From the NCBI RefSeq assembly GCF_002205895.1, contig NZ_NJDE01000005.1, positions 1 to 64,000 on the forward strand: a DNA stretch of 64,000 bases, in the 5' to 3' direction. Source of the stretch: Saccharibacillus sp. O23 (lineage in GTDB: Bacteria > Bacillota > Bacilli > Paenibacillales > Paenibacillaceae). Positions 7,613-17,204 of the stretch are shown one piece after another. The notes beneath the pieces are model-generated. The model ran no database searches, was not told the origin of the DNA, and saw only the letters and a list, made by a program, of their open reading frames with translations. Each line of letters begins with the position of its first letter. Positions within the stretch are counted from its first letter, which is position 1. The translations under genes were made by a program, and so were the position numbers.

Positions 7613-9358
7613 TCAATCTCCTGCGAGCGCCTGCCCCGGAATCGCCACCCAATGTCCCGGCGATACTTCGACCAGTTCCGAGTCTTCCAGTCCGTATTTG
7701 TCTTCGCCGTGGTCTTCCTCGAGCAGCGTACGTTTTTTCTTCGCTTCGATCGCCGGATCGGGAACGGGAATCGCGGCCAGCAGCGACTTGGTGTAGGGAT
7801 GCTGCGGGTTGTTGTACAATTCTTCGCTCTCGGCCAGCTCGACGATCTTGCCGGCGTACATGACGGCGACGCGGTCGCTGATATGCTTGACCATCGACAG
7901 ATCGTGCGCGATGAACAGATAGGTCAGGCCGAGCTTCTGTTGCAGATCTTCGAGCAGCTTCACGACCTGCGATTGGATCGATACGTCCAGCGCGGACAGC
8001 GGTTCGTCGCAGACGATAAACTTCGGTTCGACGGCGAGCGCGCGGGCGATGCCGATCCGCTGACGCTGACCGCCGGAGAACTCGTGCGGGTAGCGCAGCG
8101 CGAACGCCGGATCGAGTCCGACCATCTCCAGCAGTTCTTCGACGCGAGCGCGCCGCTGCGCCGGATTCTTCGACAAGCCGTGCACGTCCATCGCTTCGCC
8201 GATGATGTCCAGCACTTTGAGTCTCGGATTCAGCGACGCGTACGGATCTTGGAAGATCATCTGCATCTCGCGGCGCATCAGCTTCATTTCTTTGGGCGAC
8301 AGCCGGTTGACGGCCATGCCCCGGTACAAGACGTCGCCGCCCGTCGGCTCGTGCAGGCGCAGGATGGCGCGGCCGGTCGTCGATTTGCCGCTGCCGGATT
8401 CGCCGACCATGCCCAGCGTTTCGCCTTCGCGGATAAAGAAGCTGATGTCGTTCACGGCGCGCAGCGTACGGCCTTTGCCCAGATTGAAATGCTGGCGCAG
8501 CGAGCGGACTTCGAGCAGCGGCTCGCCCGAAGCTGCCGCTTCCGAAGCGGCTTTGGGCTTCTTCGGTTCGTCAAGCCGCGGGAGCGCGTTAAGCAGCTTC
8601 CGCGTATACGGATGCTGCGGCTTGGCGAAAATATCTTCCGTCCGGCCTTCTTCGACGATCTCGCCGCTCTTCATCACGGCGACGCGGTCGCACATCCCGG
8701 CGACGACCCCGAGATCGTGGGTGATCAGGATGATGGCGGTACCGAGTTTTTCCTGCATCTGCTTCATGACGTTCAAGATCTGCGCTTGAATGGTCACGTC
8801 GAGCGCGGTCGTCGGTTCGTCGGCGATCAGAAGCGACGGCCGGCAGGCGAGCGCGATGGCGATCATGGCCCGTTGGCGCATGCCGCCGGAGAATTCGTGC
8901 GGATATTGATCGAAACGCGTCTCCGGGTCGCGAATGCCGACCAACTTCAGCATCTCGACGGCTTCGGCGCGCGCTTCGCGTTTGGACATTTTCCGATGCT
9001 TGCGCAGCGTCTCCGCGATCTGCTCGCCGATTCGCAGCGTCGGATTCAGCGAAGTCATCGGATCTTGGAAGATCATCCCGATATCGCGTCCGCGCACGGC
9101 TTCCATTTCTTTGCGCGTTTTCCGAGCCAGATTTTGCCCCAAAAAGACGATCTCCCCGCTTTTGACCCGCGCGGACGCTTCCGGCAGCAGCCGCATGATC
9201 GCCCGCGCGGTCACGCTTTTGCCGCTGCCCGATTCGCCGACGATGCCGAGCGTTTCCCCTTTGCGCAAGTCGAAGCTGACGCCGCGAACCGCTTCCGTCT
9301 CGGTCTCTCGGGCCGAAAAAGAAACGCGCAGATCGCGGACTTCCAGCAGTTTTTCCAT
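7613..9358 (-). CDS. fused OppD-OppF-type ABC transporter ATPase
   Basis: 581 residues carrying two full nucleotide-binding domains. The first has GESGSGKS, signature [12 protein letters not shown] and Walker [13 protein letters not shown]; the second repeats these as [20 protein letters not shown] and [12 protein letters not shown]. Each ends with the oligopeptide-type extension ([20 protein letters not shown]). Such tandem proteins power peptide, nickel or glutathione importers, each half normally being a separate protein. A GTG three codons upstream would start inside the ribosome site; the ATG at 9358 has proper spacing. It is divergent from the permease and binding-protein genes, with which it presumably forms one importer. 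Confidence 0.9.
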   Translation of the reverse strand: MEKLLEVRDLRVSFSARETETEAVRGVSFDLRKGETLGIVGESGSGKSVTARAIMRLLPEASARVKSGEIVFLGQNLARKTRKEMEAVRGRDIGMIFQDPMTSLNPTLRIGEQIAETLRKHRKMSKREARAEAVEMLKLVGIRDPETRFDQYPHEFSGGMRQRAMIAIALACRPSLLIADEPTTALDVTIQAQILNVMKQMQEKLGTAIILITHDLGVVAGMCDRVAVMKSGEIVEEGRTEDIFAKPQHPYTRKLLNALPRLDEPKKPKAASEAAASGEPLLEVRSLRQHFNLGKGRTLRAVNDISFFIREGETLGMVGESGSGKSTTGRAILRLHEPTGGDVLYRGMAVNRLSPKEMKLMRREMQMIFQDPYASLNPRLKVLDIIGEAMDVHGLSKNPAQRRARVEELLEMVGLDPAFALRYPHEFSGGQRQRIGIARALAVEPKFIVCDEPLSALDVSIQSQVVKLLEDLQQKLGLTYLFIAHDLSMVKHISDRVAVMYAGKIVELAESEELYNNPQHPYTKSLLAAIPVPDPAIEAKKKRTLLEEDHGEDKYGLEDSELVEVSPGHWVAIPGQALAGD

Positions 9359-9420
9359 CTTCAGCACTCCCTCTTATGTAATCCGCCCTGCGACGGTTCC
9401 AAAAATGTTTTCGCGAAACC

Positions 9421-9450
9421 TTGACTTTATGGGATCGGGCCCCATAAAAT
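9421..9450 (+). promoter_or_regulatory. promoter with inverted repeat in the spacer
   Basis: TTGACT (9421-9426), 18 bases, TAAAAT (9445-9450). The spacer holds a perfect inverted repeat: TTTATGGG (9426-9433), 7 bases, CCCATAAA (9441-9448). A repressor or a spacer-binding activator could act here on the importer genes in both directions. Confidence 0.5.
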
Positions 9451-9536
9451 ACGATTTATAAATACGAGTATGTTAATCGGAATTAAGAGCTATGAACGAA
9501 TTATACCTTTGCAACGTTTTGGGAGGCAAGTTTTTT

Positions 9537-10979
9537 ATGGGAGCTGCGTTAAAAAGTCAGCGTTCCGCCTGGCATGCGCCGGTCGGACGTCTATATCGCA
9601 AGATGCTGGGCATTCCCGGCTACCGCTTCTGGCTGCTGCTGCTCGGGGCACCCGTCAACCTGTTCGTGCTTGCCGTGTGGCTGACAAGGCGGTCAAGCGG
9701 AGGTTATGCGGAGCTGCGCGCCGCTGCGCTGGAAGAGTTGAAAGCCTCCGGCCATGAACAAGAACTGCGCGAAGAATTCGCGCGGCAGCTTGCGGCCAAA
9801 CAGCGATTTTTCAAACAGGCGCCGAGCGAAGCGGAGAATAAGCGGGAAGTCGAGAGGCGAGTTCAAGAACGGCTGCAAGCGAGAGCCGAAGAGATCGCGG
9901 CGAAACGGGCCGAACAAGGACAGGTGCCGCGAGACGATTATGCGGCGACTTTCGAGTCGTTGATCGCGAATCCGATCTTTGCGGCGTTCGCCGCGGTGAT
10001 CGGGCTGCCGATGGTCGCGTTGATGGCGCTGTACGCCAATCCGTACGCGAAATACATATTCGAACGTCTGCTGATGACGCTGTTCGTGGTGGTCGGCGTA
10101 TCCGCTCTTGTCTTTACCATCTTGCACCTGTCTCCGATGAACCCCGCGGCCAATATCCTCGGGGAGACGGCTACCGCCGAGCAGATCGAATCGTTTAACC
10201 GGATTTACGGGCTGGATCAGTCGTATCTGGTTCAACTCTGGGATAACATTCGGGGCGTTCTGACGCTGGATCTCGGCAAATCGTTCGCGGGCAACGAAGA
10301 CGTCGCGGCGACGATTCTGCGGAAGTTTCCGGTGACTTTAATGCTCGCTTCGTTCTCGCTCGTCCTCGCGCTGCTGGTGGCGCTGCCGATCGGGATTCTG
10401 TCGGCGTCGCGCCGCAATTCGTGGCTCGATTACAGCTTCATGTTCGTCGCGTTGATCGGGTTGTCGATTCCGAACTTCTGGCAGGGACTGGTGTTCATCC
10501 TCGGCTTCTCGGTCAAGCTCGGTTGGCTGCCCGCGACCTATACGCCCGGAAACGCTTTGTCGTTCATCATGCCGGTAATCGTGCTCGGGACGGGACTGAC
10601 GGCAGCGGTGGCGCGGATGACCCGTTCGTCCACGCTCGAGGTCATGAACGAAGATTATATTCTCACGGCCAAAGCCAAAGGATTGGGGCGGCGCACCGTG
10701 CTGACCAAACATACCGTGCGCAACGCGCTGATTCCGATCGTGACCGTGATCGGCCTGCAGTTCGGCGGAATGCTCGGCGGAGCGGCGATCACGGAGAAAG
10801 TATTTAATATCAGCGGCCTCGGCAGCTATATCGTCGACAAGCAGTTCGTGCCGGACATTCCGGCCGTCATGGGCGGGGTCGTCTACACGGCGATCGTGAT
10901 CTCGCTCGTCAACGTGGTCATCGACGTCCTCTATGCGTTCATCGACCCGAGAATTCGGACCAAAATGAAGCAGTATTAA
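9537..10979 (+). CDS. DppB/OppB-type ABC permease with long N-terminal extension
   Basis: 480 residues; usual family length is about 310. The canonical permease domain starts near residue 172 (FERLLMTLFVVVGVSALVF) and shows DLGKSF and the EAA-type coupling loop (DYILTAKAKGLGRRTVLTKH). Before it lie about 170 extra residues: a membrane segment (31-49), a strongly charged predicted helix rich in Glu/Arg/Ala (57-130), and a second membrane segment (146-166). The start at 9537 has GGGAGG with a 10-base spacing; an upstream ATG at 9492 has no clear site. First gene of a permease-permease-binding protein operon. Confidence 0.85.
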   Translation: MGAALKSQRSAWHAPVGRLYRKMLGIPGYRFWLLLLGAPVNLFVLAVWLTRRSSGGYAELRAAALEELKASGHEQELREEFARQLAAKQRFFKQAPSEAENKREVERRVQERLQARAEEIAAKRAEQGQVPRDDYAATFESLIANPIFAAFAAVIGLPMVALMALYANPYAKYIFERLLMTLFVVVGVSALVFTILHLSPMNPAANILGETATAEQIESFNRIYGLDQSYLVQLWDNIRGVLTLDLGKSFAGNEDVAATILRKFPVTLMLASFSLVLALLVALPIGILSASRRNSWLDYSFMFVALIGLSIPNFWQGLVFILGFSVKLGWLPATYTPGNALSFIMPVIVLGTGLTAAVARMTRSSTLEVMNEDYILTAKAKGLGRRTVLTKHTVRNALIPIVTVIGLQFGGMLGGAAITEKVFNISGLGSYIVDKQFVPDIPAVMGGVVYTAIVISLVNVVIDVLYAFIDPRIRTKMKQY

Positions 10980-11045
10980 TGACCGCTTACCAGAAGCGCA
11001 CAAGCGCACGGATAAAGACAGAGAAAGAAAGGGGTTGTACGACAC

Positions 11046-12596
11046 ATGTCCGAATTATCGGTCACCGAACCGTCGAAACCCGGCGCTTCGGCATCCGCTT
11101 CGGGACTGGATGCCGGAGTCGGCGGAGGCCGGCATTCGTCGCCGGAATACGCGCAGGCGGGATTTGCTTGGATCGCTTCGCTGCTGCTCACGCTGATCCT
11201 GCTGGCGAACGCGTTCGATTACGGCAGCGGAGCGGTCAAGCCGGGAACGCTGACGATCGCCGCCGCGTACGCGTTTTTCACGCTCGTGCAGATCGTCATC
11301 GCTTTGCTGATCCGCCGCGATCTGACGCAGGTCGGCTATATTCGCCGGGGAACGCGGACGCTCGGGTGGCTCCAACTGCTCAGTCTGGCGACCGGCAACG
11401 TGTTCGCGACCGCGGCGGCGTTCCAACTGATCAAGAAGGTCAAGACGCCGGAATATATTTTCGCGGGGTATATGCTGCTCACGCAGATCGGAGTCATCGC
11501 CGTCTCGGCGCTTAACCTGTTCAAGCCTTACGTGGCGGATACGTTCCCGCTCGGCATGCTGGTGCTGCTGATCGTGGCCGTGATCCAGTTCGCCGCGCTG
11601 CTGCTGATCGCCGCGTTCGTCAAACGCGGAGCGATTCCCGGTTGGATGACCGGCGTCGCGCTGGTTCTGGTCTTGACGACCGCGACGGGCAATCTGTTCG
11701 CGCTGCTGCTCGGCATCGTGCTGCTGGCGAAGATCCGCACTCAGAAGTCGCCGGCTTCGCCGAGATGGGAAGACGCGATCGACCGCCTGGCGCGAGGCAC
11801 GACTTCGATGCTCGGGATGTTCTTCATCTTCTTCCTGTTCTCGCTGTCGGTATGCAGCCTGTTCACCTTCGACTACGGCATGGCGGTGGAGAACAACTAC
11901 GGCGCGATCCTTCAGACGCCGAGTCTGGCGTATCCGCTGGGCACCGATAACTTCGGCCGCGATTTGTTCTCTCGGATCGTGTTCGGCGCCCGGATCTCGC
12001 TGATCGTCGGCGCGATCTCCACGGTGATTCCGTTCGTGATCGGAGGCGCGCTCGGCGCGATCTCCGGCTATTACGGCCGGCGGACGGACAATATCATCAT
12101 GCGGGCGCTCGATATCCTGTATTCGATTCCCGGCATTCTGCTGGCGATCGCGATCATCGCGGCGTTCGGCGCGAACACGGTCAACTTGATCCTTGCGCTC
12201 AGCGTAGGCGCGATTCCGACGTATGCCCGGACGATGCGCGCCAACGTGCTGATGGTCTCCACCTACGAATTCGTCGACGCGGCGAGAGCGTTCGGGTCGG
12301 GCAGCCTGTCCATCATTTTCAAGCATATCGTTCCGAATTCTCTGGCTCCGATGATCGTCAAAGCGACTTTGACCATCGGCACGGCCGTCATCTCCACCAG
12401 CAGTCTCAGTTATCTGGGACTCGGCGTGGAACCGCATATTCCCGAATGGGGCAACATTCTGAAGCTCGGAAGCGCGTATCTGGAAACGAACTCTTACCTC
12501 GCCGTCTATCCGGGTCTGGCGATTATCGCGCTGGTGCTGTCGTTCAACTTCTTGGGCGACGGACTGCGCGACGCGCTCGATCCGAAGCTGGATTAA
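11046..12596 (+). CDS. DppC/OppC-type ABC permease with extra N-terminal membrane domain
   Basis: 516 residues against about 300 for the family. The typical DppC core is in the second half: [21 protein letters not shown], then the coupling loop [21 protein letters not shown] and PEWGNIL near the end. Ahead of it are roughly 235 residues with about six hydrophobic segments plus a disordered Ala/Ser/Gly start. The family normally has only one short membrane segment there. AAAGGGG lies upstream of the ATG. Both permeases of this transporter carrying large extra N-terminal regions is unusual and suggests that they interact. Confidence 0.85.
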   Translation: MSELSVTEPSKPGASASASGLDAGVGGGRHSSPEYAQAGFAWIASLLLTLILLANAFDYGSGAVKPGTLTIAAAYAFFTLVQIVIALLIRRDLTQVGYIRRGTRTLGWLQLLSLATGNVFATAAAFQLIKKVKTPEYIFAGYMLLTQIGVIAVSALNLFKPYVADTFPLGMLVLLIVAVIQFAALLLIAAFVKRGAIPGWMTGVALVLVLTTATGNLFALLLGIVLLAKIRTQKSPASPRWEDAIDRLARGTTSMLGMFFIFFLFSLSVCSLFTFDYGMAVENNYGAILQTPSLAYPLGTDNFGRDLFSRIVFGARISLIVGAISTVIPFVIGGALGAISGYYGRRTDNIIMRALDILYSIPGILLAIAIIAAFGANTVNLILALSVGAIPTYARTMRANVLMVSTYEFVDAARAFGSGSLSIIFKHIVPNSLAPMIVKATLTIGTAVISTSSLSYLGLGVEPHIPEWGNILKLGSAYLETNSYLAVYPGLAIIALVLSFNFLGDGLRDALDPKLD

Positions 12597-12677
12597 GGAG
12601 AGAAGCAAGAATCGCGACCGTTCGCCCGAAAAGTTTCAAATCAAATACAGAAATCCGTTTACGGAGGGGAGAAAATC

Positions 12678-14534
12678 ATGCGTCAATCTTACAAATTCAC
12701 CAAAACGCTGACCGTCCTGCTGCTGTCTCTGCTGTTGGTTCTGGCGGGCTGCTCGTCGGTCAAGACCAAATCCGATACGGCCGCTCCGGCCGCATCGACG
12801 GAAAGCGGCGAGCAAGCGGCTTCCGATACGGCAGCCGCCGCGCCGGTCGATATCGAGCTGCTGGCGATGACGTCGGGCGAATCCGACGTCAACATCATCC
12901 GCGACCAACTCACGAAAAACGGCTTCAACGTGAAGCTGAACCTTCAGCCGGACTACGGCAGTTTCAAAGCGCAGGAAGATGCCGGCAACTACGACGTCGC
13001 GCTGTCGAGCTGGACGACCGTAACCGGCAACCCGGATTACGCGGTGCGTTCGCTGTTCAAGACGGGCGGCGACTACAGCATCCTGTCCGATCCGGAGATC
13101 GACAAGCTGATCGACAAAGCGGCCGAGGAATCGCCGGAAGAGTACGCGGCTACATACAAAGAGCTGGAGCAGAAGCTCGTTTTCGATAACGCGTATATCG
13201 CGCCGCTCTACATCTCGTACAAGAGCCAAGCGATCAACAAAGAGATTCTGAAGCCGGAATCGGTTCGGTTGTCCAAATCCCGCGCGCTGGCTTGGGAAGA
13301 CATCGAATTCAACGATACGTCCAAAAATGCCACGCAGCCGCTCGTGCTGACGCAGTCCGCGTCCACGCTGACGTCGCTCGACCCGATCAAAGGCAACGAC
13401 GGTTCGATCAATACGATCAACACCAATATGTACGTGCGCCTGATCAATCTGACCGACGACGACAAGATCACGTCCGACGGTTCGCTGTCGCGCAATTTCA
13501 GCATCGCCGAAGGCAATTCGGAGTATTACTTCATCCTGCGCGACGATATCGACTTCGCTAAGGTCGAGAACGGCAAAGCCGTCGACACAGGCGAACGCGT
13601 AGGTGCCGACGACGTCATCTTCGCGCTCGACCGCGCGAAAAACAAAGATTCCGTGCCGGATCACCGCACGTACTCGCTCCACGAACATATCAAGACGGTC
13701 GAAGCCGTTACCGATCCGGCCGCGCTGGACGCGGTTAACGCGGCAGGCGGCGGCACCGTGCGCGCGGCGCTGGAAAAAGGCCTCGACGCTCCGATCTCCG
13801 AACTCGTGTCGGACAAGAAACAAGCCGACAACAAAGCCGGCAAATACCAAGTCGTCAAGCTGACGACGACCGAACCGTTCCCGCAGGTCCTGAACTATCT
13901 GGGTCACCAATCGGCGGGCATCGTTTCGAAGAAACAGGTCGAGAGCATCAACACGTACGACGTGGCGAAGTTCGACGTGACCAAAGACATTCCTTACGGC
14001 GATCAGAACACGGTCACCGAAGGCGCGGCTTACAACAATACCTTGTACGCCAGCGGACCGTATATCCTGACGACCAAGAACGACTACGAAGCCAAGTTCG
14101 TCAAGAACCCGGCCTATATGCCGGGCACGGAGAACGAACCGAAGATCTCGAACATCAACGTGCGCTTTATCGCCGACGCGGACAGCGCGCTGGCGGCTCT
14201 CCGAAGCGGAGAGATCTATTCGTACTACGGCGTGCCGGAGACCAAATTCTCCGTCGTCGAAGGCGATTCCAAGCTGCAATTGCAGAAGATCGAGAGCAAC
14301 GGCGTATCGTATCTGTTGTTCAATACCTCGGAGAACCGTCCGGTCGGCAAGAGCGCGGACCTGCGCAAAGCCGTGCTGTATTCGATCAATCAAGACGAGA
14401 TTCTGAAGTTCTACGAAGGCAACAAGATCAAAGCCGCTTCCACGGTCAGCCCGCTGGTCGATACCGGCAACGTTCTGACCGCCGATCCGGCGAAGGTCAA
14501 AGAATTCTTGGCGGCTTATCAGGCTTCGAAGTAA
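12678..14534 (+). CDS. family-5 ABC substrate-binding lipoprotein with circularly permuted order
   Basis: 618 residues with a signal peptide and lipobox LAGC (Cys25). After a disordered linker, residues about 57-200 look like the C-terminal part of an OppA/DppA protein: DQLTKNGFNVKLNLQ, NYDVALSSW, DPEIDKLIDKA, NAYIAPLYIS. The normal N-terminal part starts only near residue 221: LVLTQSASTLTSLDPIKGN, YYFILRDDIDF, ADDVIFALDRAKNKD. The protein stops just after LRKAVLYSINQDEI and an AKVKEFLAAY helix, where ordinary members continue into the segment found here at the front. This is the pattern of a circular permutation. Ligand unknown; peptide-like substrates are usual for the family. Confidence 0.85.
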   Translation: MRQSYKFTKTLTVLLLSLLLVLAGCSSVKTKSDTAAPAASTESGEQAASDTAAAAPVDIELLAMTSGESDVNIIRDQLTKNGFNVKLNLQPDYGSFKAQEDAGNYDVALSSWTTVTGNPDYAVRSLFKTGGDYSILSDPEIDKLIDKAAEESPEEYAATYKELEQKLVFDNAYIAPLYISYKSQAINKEILKPESVRLSKSRALAWEDIEFNDTSKNATQPLVLTQSASTLTSLDPIKGNDGSINTINTNMYVRLINLTDDDKITSDGSLSRNFSIAEGNSEYYFILRDDIDFAKVENGKAVDTGERVGADDVIFALDRAKNKDSVPDHRTYSLHEHIKTVEAVTDPAALDAVNAAGGGTVRAALEKGLDAPISELVSDKKQADNKAGKYQVVKLTTTEPFPQVLNYLGHQSAGIVSKKQVESINTYDVAKFDVTKDIPYGDQNTVTEGAAYNNTLYASGPYILTTKNDYEAKFVKNPAYMPGTENEPKISNINVRFIADADSALAALRSGEIYSYYGVPETKFSVVEGDSKLQLQKIESNGVSYLLFNTSENRPVGKSADLRKAVLYSINQDEILKFYEGNKIKAASTVSPLVDTGNVLTADPAKVKEFLAAYQASK

Positions 14535-14565
14535 AGCCGGAAGTCCTGCCGGACATTCGCAAAGA

Positions 14566-14602
14566 AAAAGGCGCTTTCCCTTTTCGGGGAAGCGCCTTTT
14601 TT
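14566..14602. terminator. bidirectional intrinsic terminator
   Basis: AAAAAGGCGCTTTCCC, TTTTC loop, GGGGAAGCGCCTTTTTT. It separates the importer operon from the convergent PTS operon. Confidence 0.9.
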
Positions 14603-14630
14603 GTGCGGATAAAGCCGGGAAAGGCGGTCT

Positions 14631-15554
14631 CTAACGCATGACCGAACAAGCCATTCTGACATAAGTGTGCCTTCTCCCCCGAATCGCGGTCGAATACGCC
14701 ATGATGTTTTCGGGAATCGCGATTCCGTAAAAACCGGTGTCGCCGATATGGCAGAGGTCCGCGCCGGCCATTTTGCTGTTCAAAGCGATCTGTCGGATCG
14801 TCTGCTCGTCCGCGCCTTCCTGACTCGTGCCGATCGCGAGCATGGCCAGCGCGCCTTTAGCATGAACCGAGCGCACATGCTTTTCGCTGATCTCCAAGGT
14901 GATACCCGGCACGGTTCCGGGAGCGGGCAGGAGGATGATATCGGCTCCCGCCTCGATGAAGTCGGCGATAGTCTTTTCGGAAACGATGCTGCCGCCCGTT
15001 TCGTTCGCGACGCCGGCGCCGTGCATTTTCCCCGCAATGATCAAGCCTTCTTCGCCGAAAACGTCGCGCGCCCTTTCGATGGCCCGAACGGTTTCGCCGT
15101 TCGTTACGCCCGTTTTCGGGTTCCCCGTCAGACAGACGAAGTCGAAGCCCAGCTTTTTCGCTTCCTTCAACGTTTGTTCGGCCGCCGTCCTTCCGAGCGG
15201 AACGGCATGGAGCTCCTCGATCCGCCCGGCTGCAGGATCGACGGGTTCCAGGTTTAGTCCGACGGGCCGTCCCGTCAATTCTTTGACTTTTCGAACGAGC
15301 GATTCGCCTTCCGAGCATTCGTATTCGTAGCCTTCGATCGACGGACGAAAGACGTCGAACAGGTTCAGCAGCAGCAGGTCGGCGCCGAACGCGGCGGCAA
15401 GCTCGGCGTTGGTGACGCTCGGATACAGCGGAGCGACGGACGTCATCGTTTCCGCGAGAATGGCTCTTCCTTCGGATGCCCGAATCGACTGCTTCAACTG
15501 CTGACCGTTCATGCTCCGGAAATCCGAAGCGGTGCAATCCAATATTCTTTTCAT
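14631..15554 (-). CDS. TIM-barrel-like protein associated with PTS genes (DUF7916-like)
   Basis: 307 residues, soluble, with the alternating strand/helix pattern of a (beta/alpha)8 barrel: RAILAETMTS, GADLLLLNLFDVF, PVGLNLEPVD, FDFVCLTGNP, GLIIAGKMHGAGV, GADIILLPAPGTVPGI, GALAMLAIGTSQEG, ADLCHIGDTG. I recall similar proteins next to PTS permeases, annotated only as a domain of unknown function; the name is tentative. It follows the PTS gene by 45 bases on the same strand and should be co-transcribed. A catabolic role on the PTS product is inference. AAAGGAC lies before the ATG. Confidence 0.65.
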   Translation of the reverse strand: MKRILDCTASDFRSMNGQQLKQSIRASEGRAILAETMTSVAPLYPSVTNAELAAAFGADLLLLNLFDVFRPSIEGYEYECSEGESLVRKVKELTGRPVGLNLEPVDPAAGRIEELHAVPLGRTAAEQTLKEAKKLGFDFVCLTGNPKTGVTNGETVRAIERARDVFGEEGLIIAGKMHGAGVANETGGSIVSEKTIADFIEAGADIILLPAPGTVPGITLEISEKHVRSVHAKGALAMLAIGTSQEGADEQTIRQIALNSKMAGADLCHIGDTGFYGIAIPENIMAYSTAIRGRRHTYVRMACSVMR

Positions 15555-15599
15555 GTTTTAAGTCCTTTCCGCGTTCCGGGCTTCCTTCGAATTCTTCGG

Positions 15600-17054
15600 T
15601 CAGGAGGCGTGGATTTTTTTGATTTCGTCGGCGACGAATTGAACCTGCGTGCCGATCACGACCTGAATGCTGTTTCTGCCGGTTACGACGACTCCGGGTA
15701 CGCCCGTCGCTTTGATTTTCCCTTGATCGACCGAAGAAGAATCTTTCACCTCGACTCTCAAGCGGGTCACGCAGTTGTCGATGGACGTCACGTTTTCCTG
15801 TCCGCCCAACCCGGCATAAATTTCCGAAGCCATGGCGGCGAATTTATCGTTTTTGTTTACGGCTTTCGTCTCGGTCCCGTCCGGATCGCTCGCCTCGTCG
15901 TCTTCCCGGCCAGGGGTTTTCAGATTCAACTTCACGATCAGGAAGCGGAACACGACGTAATAGATCGCGAAGAAAACCAGACCCTGCAGCATCAGCATAT
16001 AAGGATGGTTGGCCATCGGCAGTCTGGAGCTTAGCAGGAAATCGACCAGTCCCGCGCTGAATCCGAAGCCGGCGGTCCAATGGAAGAGCGAAGCGACGGC
16101 CATGGAAATGCCGGTTAATACCGCATGAATGCCGTAGAGTAGCGGAGCGGCGAACATGAACGCGAATTCGATCGGTTCCGTGACGCCGGTAAAGAAAGAA
16201 GCGAAGCCGCCGGCCAGCATCAAGGAAGCGACCTGCTTTTTCTTTTTCGTGTTTGCCGTATGGTACATCGCCAGTCCCGCCGCGGGCAGCCCGAACATCA
16301 TGATCGGATAGTAGCCCGCCTGATACATGCCCGTGATTCCTTTTACGCCGGTGCCGGCCCAATAATTCCCGATATCGTTGATGCCCGCCACGTCGAACCA
16401 GAACACGGAGTTGATCGCATGGTGCAGACCGATCGGAATCAACAGCTTATTCAGGAATCCGTATATGCCTGCTCCCAGAGCGCCCATCGTACTGATCGTT
16501 TCGCCGAAAGAAACCAATCCGGTATAAACGAAAGGCCATACGAAGTAAAAGACGGCCGACACGAGAATCATCAAGGCGGAAGTCAGGATGGGAACGATCC
16601 GCTTTCCGCTGAAGAAAGCCAGGGCGGCCGGAAGTTGAACATGGCTGAAGCGATTGAACATTACGGATGCCGCGATGCCCGACAGAATGCCTATAAACGC
16701 GTTTTGTATTTTTCCGAAAGCCGGGTCCACGTTCGCGGCATCGATGCCCTGCAGCAAAGCCACGGTGTTCGTCGAAAGCAGGGTCGTAATCACCAGATAA
16801 GCGACCAATCCGCTCAAAGCGGCGGCGCCGTCCCTTCCTTTCGACATGCCGAGCGCGATCCCGACCGCGAACAAAATCGGAATGTTGTCGATGATAGACG
16901 ACCCGGCTTTGATGAAGAAAGCGGCAGCCGCGCTGCCCGATCCCCAGCCAGAAGGGTCTATCCAATATCCGATCCCCATCAAAATAGCCGCGGCCGGCAG
17001 TACGGCTACAGGCAGCATCAAGGATCGACCGATGCTTTGAAGATATTTCATCAT
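15600..17054 (-). CDS. PTS transporter IICB component (glucose/GlcNAc/maltose superfamily)
   Basis: 484 residues: IIC membrane domain first (about 1-370, GIGYWIDPSG, GLHHAINSVFWFD, TGVTEPIEFAFMF), then a charged linker and a IIB domain with the phosphorylatable cysteine in IDNCVTRLRVEV. There is no IIA domain, so IIA must come from another protein. The family carries sugars inward while phosphorylating them; the exact sugar cannot be read. It is divergent from the LacI regulator and leads a two-gene operon with the TIM-barrel-like protein. Confidence 0.92.
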   Translation of the reverse strand: MMKYLQSIGRSLMLPVAVLPAAAILMGIGYWIDPSGWGSGSAAAAFFIKAGSSIIDNIPILFAVGIALGMSKGRDGAAALSGLVAYLVITTLLSTNTVALLQGIDAANVDPAFGKIQNAFIGILSGIAASVMFNRFSHVQLPAALAFFSGKRIVPILTSALMILVSAVFYFVWPFVYTGLVSFGETISTMGALGAGIYGFLNKLLIPIGLHHAINSVFWFDVAGINDIGNYWAGTGVKGITGMYQAGYYPIMMFGLPAAGLAMYHTANTKKKKQVASLMLAGGFASFFTGVTEPIEFAFMFAAPLLYGIHAVLTGISMAVASLFHWTAGFGFSAGLVDFLLSSRLPMANHPYMLMLQGLVFFAIYYVVFRFLIVKLNLKTPGREDDEASDPDGTETKAVNKNDKFAAMASEIYAGLGGQENVTSIDNCVTRLRVEVKDSSSVDQGKIKATGVPGVVVTGRNSIQVVIGTQVQFVADEIKKIHAS

Positions 17055-17112
17055 TTCCGTCCCATCCCTTCATCCTTTGTCGGTGCAGGCATTTTGCCTG
17101 TTTGAAGTGTAA

Positions 17113-17134
17113 TTTGCGCAACGCGTTTTGCGTC
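17113..17134. promoter_or_regulatory. candidate LacI-family operator
   Basis: Between the divergent PTS and LacI genes. The core AACGCGTT (17120-17127) is a perfect palindrome flanked by TTGCGC and TTTTGCG, fitting the CG-centred palindromes bound by LacI proteins. It could control both directions. Confidence 0.5.
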
Positions 17135-17204
17135 AAGATCTTTTTTTGAGGGTGGGCGGAATATGATAAAATGATGGCACCGACAGGCAGGGAGGGGATG
17201 AGGT

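Noticed and set aside
7613..9358. Two-gene reading (separate OppD and OppF) of the fused ATPase
   Set aside because: The frame is continuous through the linker and there is no internal stop or strong internal ribosome site.
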